NCBI GenBank assembly: GCA_002376235.1
Contig: DFNX01000016.1
Coordinates: 186,001-250,000 of the forward strand
Direction: 5' to 3'
Source of the DNA: Neorhizobium sp. UBA3556
Lineage (GTDB): Bacteria > Pseudomonadota > Alphaproteobacteria > Rhizobiales > Rhizobiaceae
DNA: 64,000 bases
Below are positions 25,724-33,519 of this stretch, in pieces (position 1 is the first letter of the stretch; each line of letters opens with the position of its first letter). The position numbers and the translations under genes are program-made. The notes below the pieces were generated by a model. It was not told the origin of the DNA and did not search any database. It worked only from the letters and a program-made list of their open reading frames with translations.

Positions 25724-25922
25724 GGGGTATCCTCAAAATCGGTAAATGCTGGAACGCTTTGTCCAACAATTTTTCAAACAATCCTAGCCCGTTTCTGCTT
25801 TTGGCATCGAAATGCCCGTGAGATGAAATTCCTAATCCCTACTGCATTTTTCCCGGTGTCGGATCAGCGCTGCGACGCCCGCCGCCCTGACGGCGGGAGC
25901 GCAATGCAGCTCTGATCTGGCC

Positions 25923-26348
25923 TTAGGCAACGCTGCCGCTCGGCAGCTTATCGTGACCGTGAAAGCCAAGCCAGAATTTGTCGGCATCGGAACCTGTGCG
26001 GTCTGATGTCTTGATGATTGCAAAAGCCTTTTTGCCCGATCTTGCTACATAGACGGTCAAGGATGGAAATGAGCTTGCCAGGTCATTCAGATACATCGCA
26101 CGTCCGTGAGCGATATCGTAGATCGACACTTTTCCGGCCTCGGGGACTTGGAGGAGGTATTTGAGTGACTTTTCCAAATGGGACTTTGAGAAAGGTGTGA
26201 CCGCATGATTTGCGGGTTCATATCGTGCCGCGAAAAGTCTGACGGTTTTGCCATTGGTGAAATGGGACGCCGAGATATCGAGGGAGGATCCTTCGTTGCC
26301 GGTCATCACCGTGATAAAATCATTTTCGCTGATAGGTTTTGTAAACAT
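25923..26348 (-). CDS. Hypothetical protein
   Basis: A 141-residue protein I do not recognise. It starts MFTKPISENDFITVMTGNEG and has a good ribosome site (GGAG about 6 bp before the ATG). No signal peptide, membrane helix or cysteine cluster is seen. The middle (SLKYLLQVPEAGKVSIYDIA) and the end (FWLGFHGHDKLPSG) look like folded globular protein. Codon use is somewhat less GC-rich than its neighbours. It stands alone between the FAH-family gene and a roughly 340-bp gap. Confidence 0.6.
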   Translation of the reverse strand: MFTKPISENDFITVMTGNEGSSLDISASHFTNGKTVRLFAARYEPANHAVTPFSKSHLEKSLKYLLQVPEAGKVSIYDIAHGRAMYLNDLASSFPSLTVYVARSGKKAFAIIKTSDRTGSDADKFWLGFHGHDKLPSGSVA

Positions 26349-26689
26349 TATGCACTCCGCATTCTACGCGGCCGAGTTGCCACGCAATCACCCTCAATGC
26401 ATAAACCCTTCATTTCTAATGATCGATATAAAAGCCTCGATAACTCGGATTGAGAGCTTTTGCCGTGTTCCGCCTGATGCTTGAAATACTGCCTACAATG
26501 AGGGGTGTCCGTGGCGGTTGCTCGGAATGCTTCCTGAGGCTGCTATGCAATGCGCGGCACAGCCAGCTCCTGATCGAGGGGAAAGTGGTTGCAGGATGAG
26601 GCCGAAAGCGCCCATGCGTCTTGCCTTGGGCTGTGATTTTCGCCAATGACTACAGCGCAAGAATATCATCCAGAATTGTCAGGTCCGTC
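26349..26689. other. Gene-poor gap
   Basis: Short open frames exist on both strands but none has convincing composition plus a ribosome site. No strong hairpin or repeat was seen. It probably holds the promoters of the two flanking divergent small genes. Confidence 0.5.
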
Positions 26690-26989
26690 ATGTCCAAACC
26701 GCCGAAGCCCGAAAAATCGAAGCCGTCCAAGGAGCCAGTGCTCGAACATTCCGAATTTTCCGGTGAATTCGAGGACGAAGATATCACGGTGCTTGTCGAT
26801 ATTTTCCGCAATGCCGGAACCAACGAGGACTGGACGCTGGAAGTCATCAGCCAGACAGAAGTCGTCACTACCTGGGAAGACGGCTTTGCGACAGACAAGG
26901 ACGCTTGGGAAGAGTTTCTCGCCACCGCCGAACGCGATGGCATCAAAAGCTTTCTGGAAGAAGGCGAGGACGAAACCTCGGTACATTGA
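26690..26989 (+). CDS. Conserved hypothetical acidic protein
   Basis: A 99-residue acidic protein with a basic, Pro/Lys-rich start (MSKPPKPEKSKPSKEPVLEH) followed by an acidic body (EDEDITVLVDIFRN, WTLEVISQTEVVTTWEDGF, DKDAWEEFLATAERDGI). The frame is open about 20 codons further upstream, but that part reads as non-coding and the ATG at 26690 opens the typical sequence. I know similar short proteins from rhizobial genomes only as hypotheticals. No catalytic motif or membrane segment is visible. It is a single gene. Confidence 0.7.
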   Translation: MSKPPKPEKSKPSKEPVLEHSEFSGEFEDEDITVLVDIFRNAGTNEDWTLEVISQTEVVTTWEDGFATDKDAWEEFLATAERDGIKSFLEEGEDETSVH

Positions 26990-27055
26990 GGGGATAAGGG
27001 CCTCTACCTATCAGCAATTGGGCTGGCGCGGTTCTAGCGCTTGCCCAGAATAAAT

Positions 27056-27337
27056 CTAGTTCCGCTCCGAGCCAGCCTTTGACAACAGAAACGCAAACGC
27101 TGCGGTCAGTGCCAACGCACCGACAATGGTGCCGGTCGTTGTGCCGGGATTCCGGCGTACCAGGTCCGTCAGGTCATGACCGCCATGACGGAACTGCCGG
27201 GCCACTTGGCGTGCTCGGGGCGCGAGATAGCCGGATGCATCGTTAGCCGAAGCGCTGGCCTGTCTTGCCAATGCGCTGCGCAGGTCCGCCAGCTGGCTGG
27301 TCAGACGGTCGATATCGGCGGAGAGATCGCGGGCCAT
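27056..27337 (-). CDS. Small membrane-anchored protein, ElaB/YqjD-like
   Basis: A 93-residue protein: an N-terminal helical region (ADIDRLTSQLADLRSALARQ), a basic linker (ARQVARQFRHGGHDLTDLVR) and a C-terminal membrane helix (GTIVGALALTAAFAFLLSKA). This is the layout of ElaB/YqjD/DUF883 proteins, small tail-anchored proteins; the E. coli member YqjD binds ribosomes in stationary phase. An upstream Met at 27373 is in frame, but the ATG at 27337 follows CGAGGA closely and starts the conserved part. Assignment to the family rests on layout only. Confidence 0.65.
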   Translation of the reverse strand: MARDLSADIDRLTSQLADLRSALARQASASANDASGYLAPRARQVARQFRHGGHDLTDLVRRNPGTTTGTIVGALALTAAFAFLLSKAGSERN

Positions 27338-27595
27338 GAAAATTCCTCGGTTGGCGTGAATACGCCTGATCAACGGTCACGACGCGATCCGGTTCCTCTT
27401 CTGTCACCGGCTTTGCGCCAAACCTTTCCTTCCCGTCCGATCGGCTGTATAGCACCGCCATTCCGTCAGGCTGCCTGAAGGCGCGGGCGGTTTCCGAAAT
27501 TAAGGCTGGTCTGGCGATCGCGCCATGCGGTCGGGATTGTCCCCGAGGCCAAAGGACGTGGCATAGTGACATGCCAACCACGCGGAGCAGATGAC

Positions 27596-28642
27596 GTGAG
27601 TTTTTACGAGACAGCGCTGAAAACGGGCAACAAGATTTTTGCCGTGGCTCCCATGATCGACTGGACGGATTCCAGGTGCAGATATCTCCATCGCCAGCTT
27701 TCGTCCCGCGCGCTGCTCTATACCGAAATGGTCGTGGCCGATGCGATCATTCATGGCCCGCGCGAACGTCTTCTCTCATTTTCGCCTCAGGAACATCCGG
27801 TTGCCTTGCAGCTTGGCGGTTCCGATGCGGGAAAACTTTCCGAAGCGATCCGGATTGCCGCCGATTATGGATATGATGAGATTGGCTTGAATGTCGGCTG
27901 CCCGTCGGACCGCGTTCAGTCGGGCACGTTCGGCGCCTGCTTGATGCGTGATCCCGGTCACGTCGCCGATCTCGTCACCGCGATGAAGAAAGTCTCTTCC
28001 GTGCCGGTCACGGTCAAATGCCGCATCGGTGTCGATGACCAGGAGCCGGCAGATGTCCTGCCGGATTTTCTCGCCCGCATGATCGGGGCAGGGGCGGATG
28101 CGATCTGGATCCACGCGCGCAAGGCTTGGCTTCAGGGGCTGAGTCCGAAAGAAAACCGCGAAGTCCCGCCGCTCGATTATGATCTCGTCCACCGCATGAA
28201 GCGCGAGAACCCGAATGTGTTTCTCGGCATCAACGGCGGTATTTCCGATCTCCATCAGGCGAAAAGTCATCTTACGGTGATGGATGGCGTCATGCTCGGC
28301 CGTGCCGCCTATCAGAATGCCGGTCTTCTGACGGGCGTTGATGCCATGCTGGAAGGTTTGGACCCTGCAGAGGTCGTTACCACCGAAGCTGGCTGGATGG
28401 ATCTGCGCGATAAGATGATCGCCTATGCCGAAGAGGTCATCGCCTCGGGCGGCAGGTTACATCACGTGACACGCCACATGGTCGGTCTTTTTCAGGGCTA
28501 TGCCGGTGCTCGGCGCTTCCGCCAGATCCTGTCCTCCGAGGCAACCAAACCCGGTGCAGGAACCGAAATCATCACCGCCGCCTTCGCCGCTGTTGACCTT
28601 GCCGGCAGCGCCGAACGCGAACGTGAGAAAATTGCGGGATAA
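27596..28642 (+). CDS. dusA: tRNA-dihydrouridine(20/20a) synthase DusA
   Basis: DusA reduces uridine to dihydrouridine in the tRNA D-loop with FMN and NADPH. The 348-residue product shows the FMN barrel start FAVAPMIDWTDSRCR, the catalytic Cys region NVGCPSDRVQSG, and VKCRIGVDD, FLGINGGI and GRAAYQNAG (FMN phosphate binding). The DusA-specific C-terminal helical domain contains HHVTRHMVGLFQGYAGARRF. The start is uncertain: a GTG at 27596 with GGAG upstream gives the usual short N-terminus, while the frame is open to 27566. It stands alone. Confidence 0.92.
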   Translation: MSFYETALKTGNKIFAVAPMIDWTDSRCRYLHRQLSSRALLYTEMVVADAIIHGPRERLLSFSPQEHPVALQLGGSDAGKLSEAIRIAADYGYDEIGLNVGCPSDRVQSGTFGACLMRDPGHVADLVTAMKKVSSVPVTVKCRIGVDDQEPADVLPDFLARMIGAGADAIWIHARKAWLQGLSPKENREVPPLDYDLVHRMKRENPNVFLGINGGISDLHQAKSHLTVMDGVMLGRAAYQNAGLLTGVDAMLEGLDPAEVVTTEAGWMDLRDKMIAYAEEVIASGGRLHHVTRHMVGLFQGYAGARRFRQILSSEATKPGAGTEIITAAFAAVDLAGSAEREREKIAG

Positions 28643-28787
28643 GCCCCCAAAATTTTACGGGTTTGCGTGCGTGTGTCGGAATGCGACACCCCTGCGTTGC
28701 TTCGTATTAGATATTTCTTAAATAGCGTACACGTAATGTTCCAGCTTATAGACGGTGAAATCAATCATCGCTGAAATCTGGTAGTGT

Positions 28788-31169
28788 ATGATGTTCAAAG
28801 TTCTGGAATGCGTCGCGGTCCAGCATGATCATGCCCTCGTGGCTCTCGCAGCCGGCATTTGTGTCGTCGGCATGCTGGCATTTTTCCTCATCCATCGACG
28901 GGCAATCGAATGCAGCGAGAAGCGCCGGAAAATCTGGATTCTCGTCGCAGCCGTCACCGGCGGGCTTTCGGTCTGGGCCACCCATTTCGTTGCCATGCTC
29001 GCCTATCAGGGCACGGTTGCCATCGAGTTTGAACTTGTGCTGACGGTCATCTCGGCCGTCATCGCCGCCGTCGGTTTCTGGATGAGCCTCAGGATTGTCG
29101 AAGAGGGCACGCTGAAAAGCGAGGTCATCGCCGGCACCGTCGCAACGCTGGCGGTCGCTGCGATGCATTTCGTCGGCACCGAGGCGATCCGGGCTGCTGC
29201 GACCATCCGCTACGAGATCGGCGTCATCCCGGTCGCCGCAGTGCTGTCGATCGGCCTCCTGACATTCGCATTCCGCATGTCGATGCGCCGCAAGAACCGC
29301 CGCGGCCTCTGGGCGGCTATTGGCGCAAGCGTCCTTTCGATCTGCCTCCTGCATTTCTCCGCCATGTCGGCCACCACACTCGTGCCGGATCCGTCCCTGC
29401 CTGAAGTGTCGCTTGATGGTGATGTCGGCCGCATCTGGATGGTCTGGGCGGTCTCGGTCGTCGTCGGCATGATCGTGCTGGCCGGCACGATCGCCAGTTT
29501 CCTCGATCGCTACCTCACCGATTTGCGCGGTTTCGCCAATGCGACGCTCGAGGGCCTCGCCGTCGTCCGTGAGGGTGTCATCATCGAGGCCAATGCCCGG
29601 TTCCCTGCCATGCTCGGCCTGCGCGACCGTGACGTCATCGGCCGCTCGCCCGACGCGCTGATGGTGGCGGCCGATGGGATTTCGCTGATCGACGTCGAGC
29701 GCACCCGTGCCGTCGAGGCCGCACCGCTTAAGGCGGGACCGTTGAAGCCAGGCAAGGAGGCCTTCCTGGAAGTCGCGGTCCACACGATCGAATATCGCGG
29801 CCGCCAGTGCCAGGTGCTTGCGGTCCGCGACCTGACCGAGAAGCGCATCGCCGAACTCAGGGTCGAGCACATGGCCCGCCACGACGCGTTGACCGACCTG
29901 CCGAACCGCTCGCTGTTCAACGAGAAGCTGGAGGCGGCGATCGATATCGCCGGCAGCGCCGATGAGCGGCTGGCGGTGCTGGCGCTCGATCTCGACCGCT
30001 TCAAGGCCGTCAACGACGTCTTTGGTCATGCCGAGGGCGACCGGGTTCTGGTCAAGGTCGCCGACATATTGCGCCGCTGCGCCGGGGTGACCGACACGCC
30101 GGCCCGCATCGGCGGCGACGAATTCATTATCCTCCAACCCGGCCTCGACCAGCCGACTGCGGCCTATCTTCTGGCCGACCGGATCCTCGACACGTTCCGC
30201 CAGGAGATGAACGTCAATTTCGACCCCAAGGCGGTGGGTGTGTCGATCGGCGTGTCGATCTTCCCCGAGGACGGCCGCACGGCCGACGAGCTGCGCAACG
30301 CCGCCGACATGGCGCTCTACAACGCCAAATTCAACGGCCGCGGCACCGCCGCCTTCTATTCCGCCGATATGGATGCCGACCTGCGCCAGCGCCGCCTCGT
30401 CGAAAGCGAGCTGCGCCACGCAGCCCTGCGCGACCAGCTGTCGCTCGCCTTCCAGCCACTGTTCGACGCCTCGAACGGCACCTGCACCGGATATGAGGCG
30501 CTGATGCGCTGGAAGCATCCGGATCTCGGCCAGGTCTCGCCTGCGACCTTCATACCGGTTGCCGAAGAAACCGGCATCATCGTCACGCTTGGCGAATGGG
30601 CGCTGCGCGAAGCCTGCCGCACCGCCGCCTCCTGGGATGACGGTCTGGCGGTGGCGGTCAATGTTTCGGCGGTGCAGTTCCGCTTCCCCGATCTGGTCGA
30701 CACGGTCGCCGCAGCCCTCACCGACAGCGGGCTGGAACCGCACCGGCTGGAGCTGGAAATCACCGAAACCTCGCTGATCGAAAATCGCGAGACGGTGCTT
30801 GCCATGCTGAAAAAGCTGCGCAATCTCGGCGTGATGATCGTCATAGACGATTTCGGCACCGGATATTCGTCACTCAGCAACCTGCAGACCTTTCCCTTCG
30901 ACAAGATCAAGATCGACCGCAGCTTCATCTGGCAGATGGAGGAGGACGACAGCGCCCGCGCCATCGTCAAGGCGATCATAGGGCTGGGAAAAAGCCTCGA
31001 CCTGCCGGTCGTCGCCGAAGGCATCGAAACCTTTGGCCAGCACCGCATGGTGATCGAGGACGGTATCGAACAGCTGCAGGGCTTTCTTCTCGGCAAGCCG
31101 AAAAGTGCCGGCGAAGTGGAGGTGCTCTCCGGCATCCGCCGCGTTCCGTCCTTCCGCAAGCGGGGATAG
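28788..31169 (+). CDS. MHYT-PAS-GGDEF-EAL c-di-GMP signalling protein
   Basis: A 793-residue membrane protein expected to make and/or break cyclic di-GMP. The N-terminal 240 residues are an MHYT sensor with about seven helices; its repeated signature appears as WATHFVAML, AAMHFVGTE and LLHFSAMS, proposed in the family to bind copper for gas sensing. A PAS-like stretch (ATLEGLAVVREGVIIEANAR) follows. The GGDEF domain has an intact RIGGDEFII; the position of the inhibitory RxxD site reads GVTD, so product inhibition may be lost. The EAL domain has YEALMRW, NVSAVQFR, EITETS, IDDFGTGYSS, KIDRSF and VVAEGIET, all intact. Both activities look possible. It is a single gene. Confidence 0.93.
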   Translation: MMFKVLECVAVQHDHALVALAAGICVVGMLAFFLIHRRAIECSEKRRKIWILVAAVTGGLSVWATHFVAMLAYQGTVAIEFELVLTVISAVIAAVGFWMSLRIVEEGTLKSEVIAGTVATLAVAAMHFVGTEAIRAAATIRYEIGVIPVAAVLSIGLLTFAFRMSMRRKNRRGLWAAIGASVLSICLLHFSAMSATTLVPDPSLPEVSLDGDVGRIWMVWAVSVVVGMIVLAGTIASFLDRYLTDLRGFANATLEGLAVVREGVIIEANARFPAMLGLRDRDVIGRSPDALMVAADGISLIDVERTRAVEAAPLKAGPLKPGKEAFLEVAVHTIEYRGRQCQVLAVRDLTEKRIAELRVEHMARHDALTDLPNRSLFNEKLEAAIDIAGSADERLAVLALDLDRFKAVNDVFGHAEGDRVLVKVADILRRCAGVTDTPARIGGDEFIILQPGLDQPTAAYLLADRILDTFRQEMNVNFDPKAVGVSIGVSIFPEDGRTADELRNAADMALYNAKFNGRGTAAFYSADMDADLRQRRLVESELRHAALRDQLSLAFQPLFDASNGTCTGYEALMRWKHPDLGQVSPATFIPVAEETGIIVTLGEWALREACRTAASWDDGLAVAVNVSAVQFRFPDLVDTVAAALTDSGLEPHRLELEITETSLIENRETVLAMLKKLRNLGVMIVIDDFGTGYSSLSNLQTFPFDKIKIDRSFIWQMEEDDSARAIVKAIIGLGKSLDLPVVAEGIETFGQHRMVIEDGIEQLQGFLLGKPKSAGEVEVLSGIRRVPSFRKRG

Positions 31170-31205
31170 GAGAGACGGCGAGGGCAGGGCGACAGACGCG
31201 GCATG

Positions 31206-31628
31206 TCAGGCTGAATCGCCGCGGTCCGGCGCATCGCAACTCCCGTCAGCCGCAGCCATCCGCTTCTCCCTTGCGCGCCTTGTGGCATCCCATCGCTTCG
31301 GAAGGTGGCGGTTCGACACATTGCGGGCGATCGCGATCGCCAGATCGTCGCGCATCCGCTGCGGTCCGCTTTGGTCTTCGAAAAACGGGCCTTCCCAGCC
31401 GAGAAGCTCCCCGGCAAAACGTGCGTCCTCGTAGAGGCGGTCGAATATCGCCCGCTGACCGGCATCGAGATTGCGCAGGCAGCAGGGTTCGCCGGTTGCC
31501 TTGAAATACCGGCGGCATCGTTGACCGCGCCGGCAGTTGCGCTTGCGGCAGACCATCAGCGGCAAGGCCATCGCCTCGGCGGTACACGCGGCAAGATGGG
31601 TATCGATCGGCGGCTTTTCACGGGACAT
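31206..31628 (-). CDS. Cysteine-rich hypothetical protein
   Basis: A 140-residue protein of unknown function with a strong ribosome site (AAGGGGG before the ATG). Its N-terminal half has six Cys: one in THLAACTAEA, then CRKRNCRRGQRC and KATGEPCCL. The CxxxxC-x5-C-x10-CC arrangement with many Arg suggests a small zinc or iron-sulfur binding site, possibly one contacting nucleic acid. The second half (QRAIFDRLYEDARFAGELLG, DDLAIAIARNVSNRHLPKRW) is helical. It is convergent with the MHYT-GGDEF-EAL gene. I recall no named family. Confidence 0.6.
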   Translation of the reverse strand: MSREKPPIDTHLAACTAEAMALPLMVCRKRNCRRGQRCRRYFKATGEPCCLRNLDAGQRAIFDRLYEDARFAGELLGWEGPFFEDQSGPQRMRDDLAIAIARNVSNRHLPKRWDATRRAREKRMAAADGSCDAPDRGDSA

Positions 31629-31806
31629 GCTTCCCCCTTGGTGATCCTCGTTTTTTCTCTTCGGTCATGCCCGAAGAGGCTTGAACGGACGGGGCGCTGA
31701 AAGCTGCCTCGTAAGTTGGTTTGTAAGTGACACCTCTCAGCGTCCCGTTCGGCAGTTTTTATCCGCGACTCCGGTCCCTCTGCCGTTGCCTTGTCGGATG
31801 GTGTTC

Positions 31807-31871
31807 CCCTCGGGTTAAACCCGAGGGTGGCTTGATGGAAAACGGGCGGATCCTCGGGGTAAACCCGAGGA
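31807..31871. repeat. Two CCTCGGG palindromes
   Basis: The first is CCCTCGGGTT/AACCCGAGGG around one base (31807-31827). The second is TCCTCGGG/CCCGAGGA around GTAAA (31851-31871). They share the arm CCTCGGG and lie 23 bp apart. Similar elements are scattered in alphaproteobacterial intergenic DNA. Confidence 0.75.
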
Positions 31872-32289
31872 CTTATCGCCAACCCTCCATGCCGCCGCCG
31901 GGCTTTCCGTTTTCACGGACGGACTTTGTCAAAGCCCGGCGAAACCATCCTTGAGGCCACCATGTGTGCCGCACAGGCACATCCGACGCGCCGTTCGGGC
32001 ATCAGAAGCGGCAGGCCGGTCCGAAAACCTTGCCGCTTCCCCCGTGTCGCCGGAGGGAGACCATTTTCCGCGGACCCCGGTGGTGACGGTTCACGTCGTT
32101 CCTCCACCCCCAGCGCCGGTCCCGCCTCGCCGGCACGCCTGCCGGTGTATCCGTGACGGAACGGGGAGATTGTAGGCATGGGTTGGGAGGGCGGGGACGG
32201 AAGGGGATGGAATTTTGTGCAAGCTGTTGGTTTTGTTTGTGGAGGCAATCAGCAGCGTCCACTGTTTGGACCGCCACCCCGCCTGCCGT

Positions 32290-32396
32290 CATCCTCGGGC
32301 TTGACTGGAGGATCCATGCACGGTCCCCATATGGTGACCTCAAGGGGCACATCTCCGTTCGCTTGGTTTTGGATCCTCGGGGGCAAGCCCGAGGAT
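32290..32396. repeat. CCTCGGG palindrome, partial and full copy
   Basis: A partial copy (CATCCTCGGGCTTGAC, then GGAGGATCC) begins at 32290. A complete copy with 9-bp arms ATCCTCGGG/CCCGAGGAT around GGCAAG lies at 32373-32396 and is followed by GACGG. Same family as 31807-31871. Confidence 0.7.
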
Positions 32397-32594
32397 GACG
32401 GTCGAGAGGGGAGGTGCAAGGGTGCCTAAGCAGCCGGGTGCGAGACGCGATTGCCAGGTGCCGCACGCGCGAAATTTGGCTCCTTCTGCCGAGACTAATC
32501 TCCCAACCTCGGAAACTCTGCCGCAATTGACACTTTGTCATCTTCTGTCACTGTGGCCGCGGGCAAGCATCATCGTGTCGGGGGGCAGGACAGC

Positions 32595-32960
32595 ATGAAC
32601 CAGGTATTGCAAGCGGCTCAGATCGGGTCGCGGGCGGCGCGCCTGCGCTGCGAATTTTCGATCGGCCAGTCGATCGGCCACGTCATCGTCTGGGTCGTCC
32701 TGACGCTCGTCACCTTCGGCCTCGCGCTGCTGGTCTTTCCCTATTACCTCAACCGCGCAGTGCTGAACCGGACGGAAGTGCTCGACCAGCAAGGCCGCGC
32801 GATCGGAAAACTGCGCTGCAATTTCGACCTGATCTCCTCGATCGGCCATGTGATCATCTGGGGGATATTGATCCTCATCACCTTCGGAATCGCCGGGTTC
32901 TTTTATCTCTACCGGGTGGTGCGGGTGGTGCTGAGCGATACAGTGATTGAGTATTATTGA
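32595..32960 (+). CDS. Duplicated-unit membrane protein, DUF6693-like
   Basis: A 121-residue membrane protein made of two similar halves. The first is LRCEFSIGQSIGHVIVWVVL followed by LVTFGLALLVFPYYLNR. The second is LRCNFDLISSIGHVIIWGIL followed by LITFGIAGFFYLYRVVR. Each unit has a short beta-like start, the motif SIGHVI-W and one membrane helix ending in aromatic and basic residues. I associate this pattern with the DUF6693 family, of unknown function. GGGGGCAGGA precedes the ATG at a usable distance. The gene borders the AT-rich islet that begins just after its stop. Confidence 0.72.
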   Translation: MNQVLQAAQIGSRAARLRCEFSIGQSIGHVIVWVVLTLVTFGLALLVFPYYLNRAVLNRTEVLDQQGRAIGKLRCNFDLISSIGHVIIWGILILITFGIAGFFYLYRVVRVVLSDTVIEYY

Positions 32961-33123
32961 GGGGTCGGAGGATTGACGTGGAAGTACACAGTGAATGCAT
33001 AGCTAGAACGAAATAAAGTGGCGCATCGGTGTGGTGAAGTTGATAAACCGCAGTACGGCTATTTTATATCTTGTTGAAGATAGAAATAACGGTGCTGCGT
33101 AATTTTTTAATGTTAGTTGAATT

Positions 33124-33519
33124 CTATATTATTAGGTAATTGTTGTTGAATGCTTGACAGACTGACTCAATTGTATCTTTCTCCGGGCAGTTGCTAGCGA
33201 TTAGAATTGATCGATTAAGGCGTATTGCTATGGCGTGCTTATGAAGTTTCTTGTCATTCCTGTGATCGAATTGGTTCACCACTTGAAGGTGGGCTAATTC
33301 TCCAATGCAATCGAAATCCTCAATTTCGACGTCATGCACACTCACTCCCAGCTTGATAAGCTTTTGAAACGCATCCGGGTCAAAGCGTTGAAGATCATCA
33401 GCTTCGGGCTTCGCGAGGCCGAGTGGACTATGATTGCAGCAGGAATGAGAGCAACTGCCGACGTTATCGATTGCGGCCGCGGCTTCGTCCGCGATAGTGA
33501 ATTCGAGAATCGATGCCAT
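33124..33519 (-). CDS. Unrecognised small protein coupled to HTH-peptidase gene
   Basis: A 131-residue protein I cannot assign. It has a short motif with three Cys and a His (GSCSHSCCNHSP) near residue 22-33 and an all-soluble body (LQRFDPDAFQKLIKLGVSVH, VVNQFDHRNDKKLHKHAIAI). The C-terminal part (ILIASNCPEKDTIESVCQAF) adds two more Cys. Its ATG shares a base with the stop codon of the upstream HTH-ImmA/IrrE gene (TAATG), so translation of the two is coupled. Codon use and base content are AT-rich, like the rest of the islet and unlike the flanks. Possible roles are substrate or partner of the peptidase, or the effector of a two-gene system. Confidence 0.65.
   Translation of the reverse strand: MASILEFTIADEAAAAIDNVGSCSHSCCNHSPLGLAKPEADDLQRFDPDAFQKLIKLGVSVHDVEIEDFDCIGELAHLQVVNQFDHRNDKKLHKHAIAIRLNRSILIASNCPEKDTIESVCQAFNNNYLII

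Larger units (their letters stand above)
31629..32594. other. Gene-free stretch rich in palindromic repeats
   Basis: Nearly 1 kb without a credible gene. It contains at least three full and one partial copy of a CCTCGGG-type palindrome (listed separately). Near 32000-32160 there is a GC-rich segment reminiscent of rhizobial mosaic elements. Open frames here have odd composition (many Pro, Arg, Ser) and cross the repeats, so I treat them as chance. Confidence 0.6.

Noticed and set aside
31913..32248. Minus-strand frame of 111 codons in the repeat-rich gap
   Set aside because: It crosses intergenic repeats, is Pro/Arg-rich and has no ribosome site.
31800..32400. CRISPR-like repeat array
   Set aside because: The palindromes are few, unevenly spaced, variable in loop and without unique spacers of constant length.
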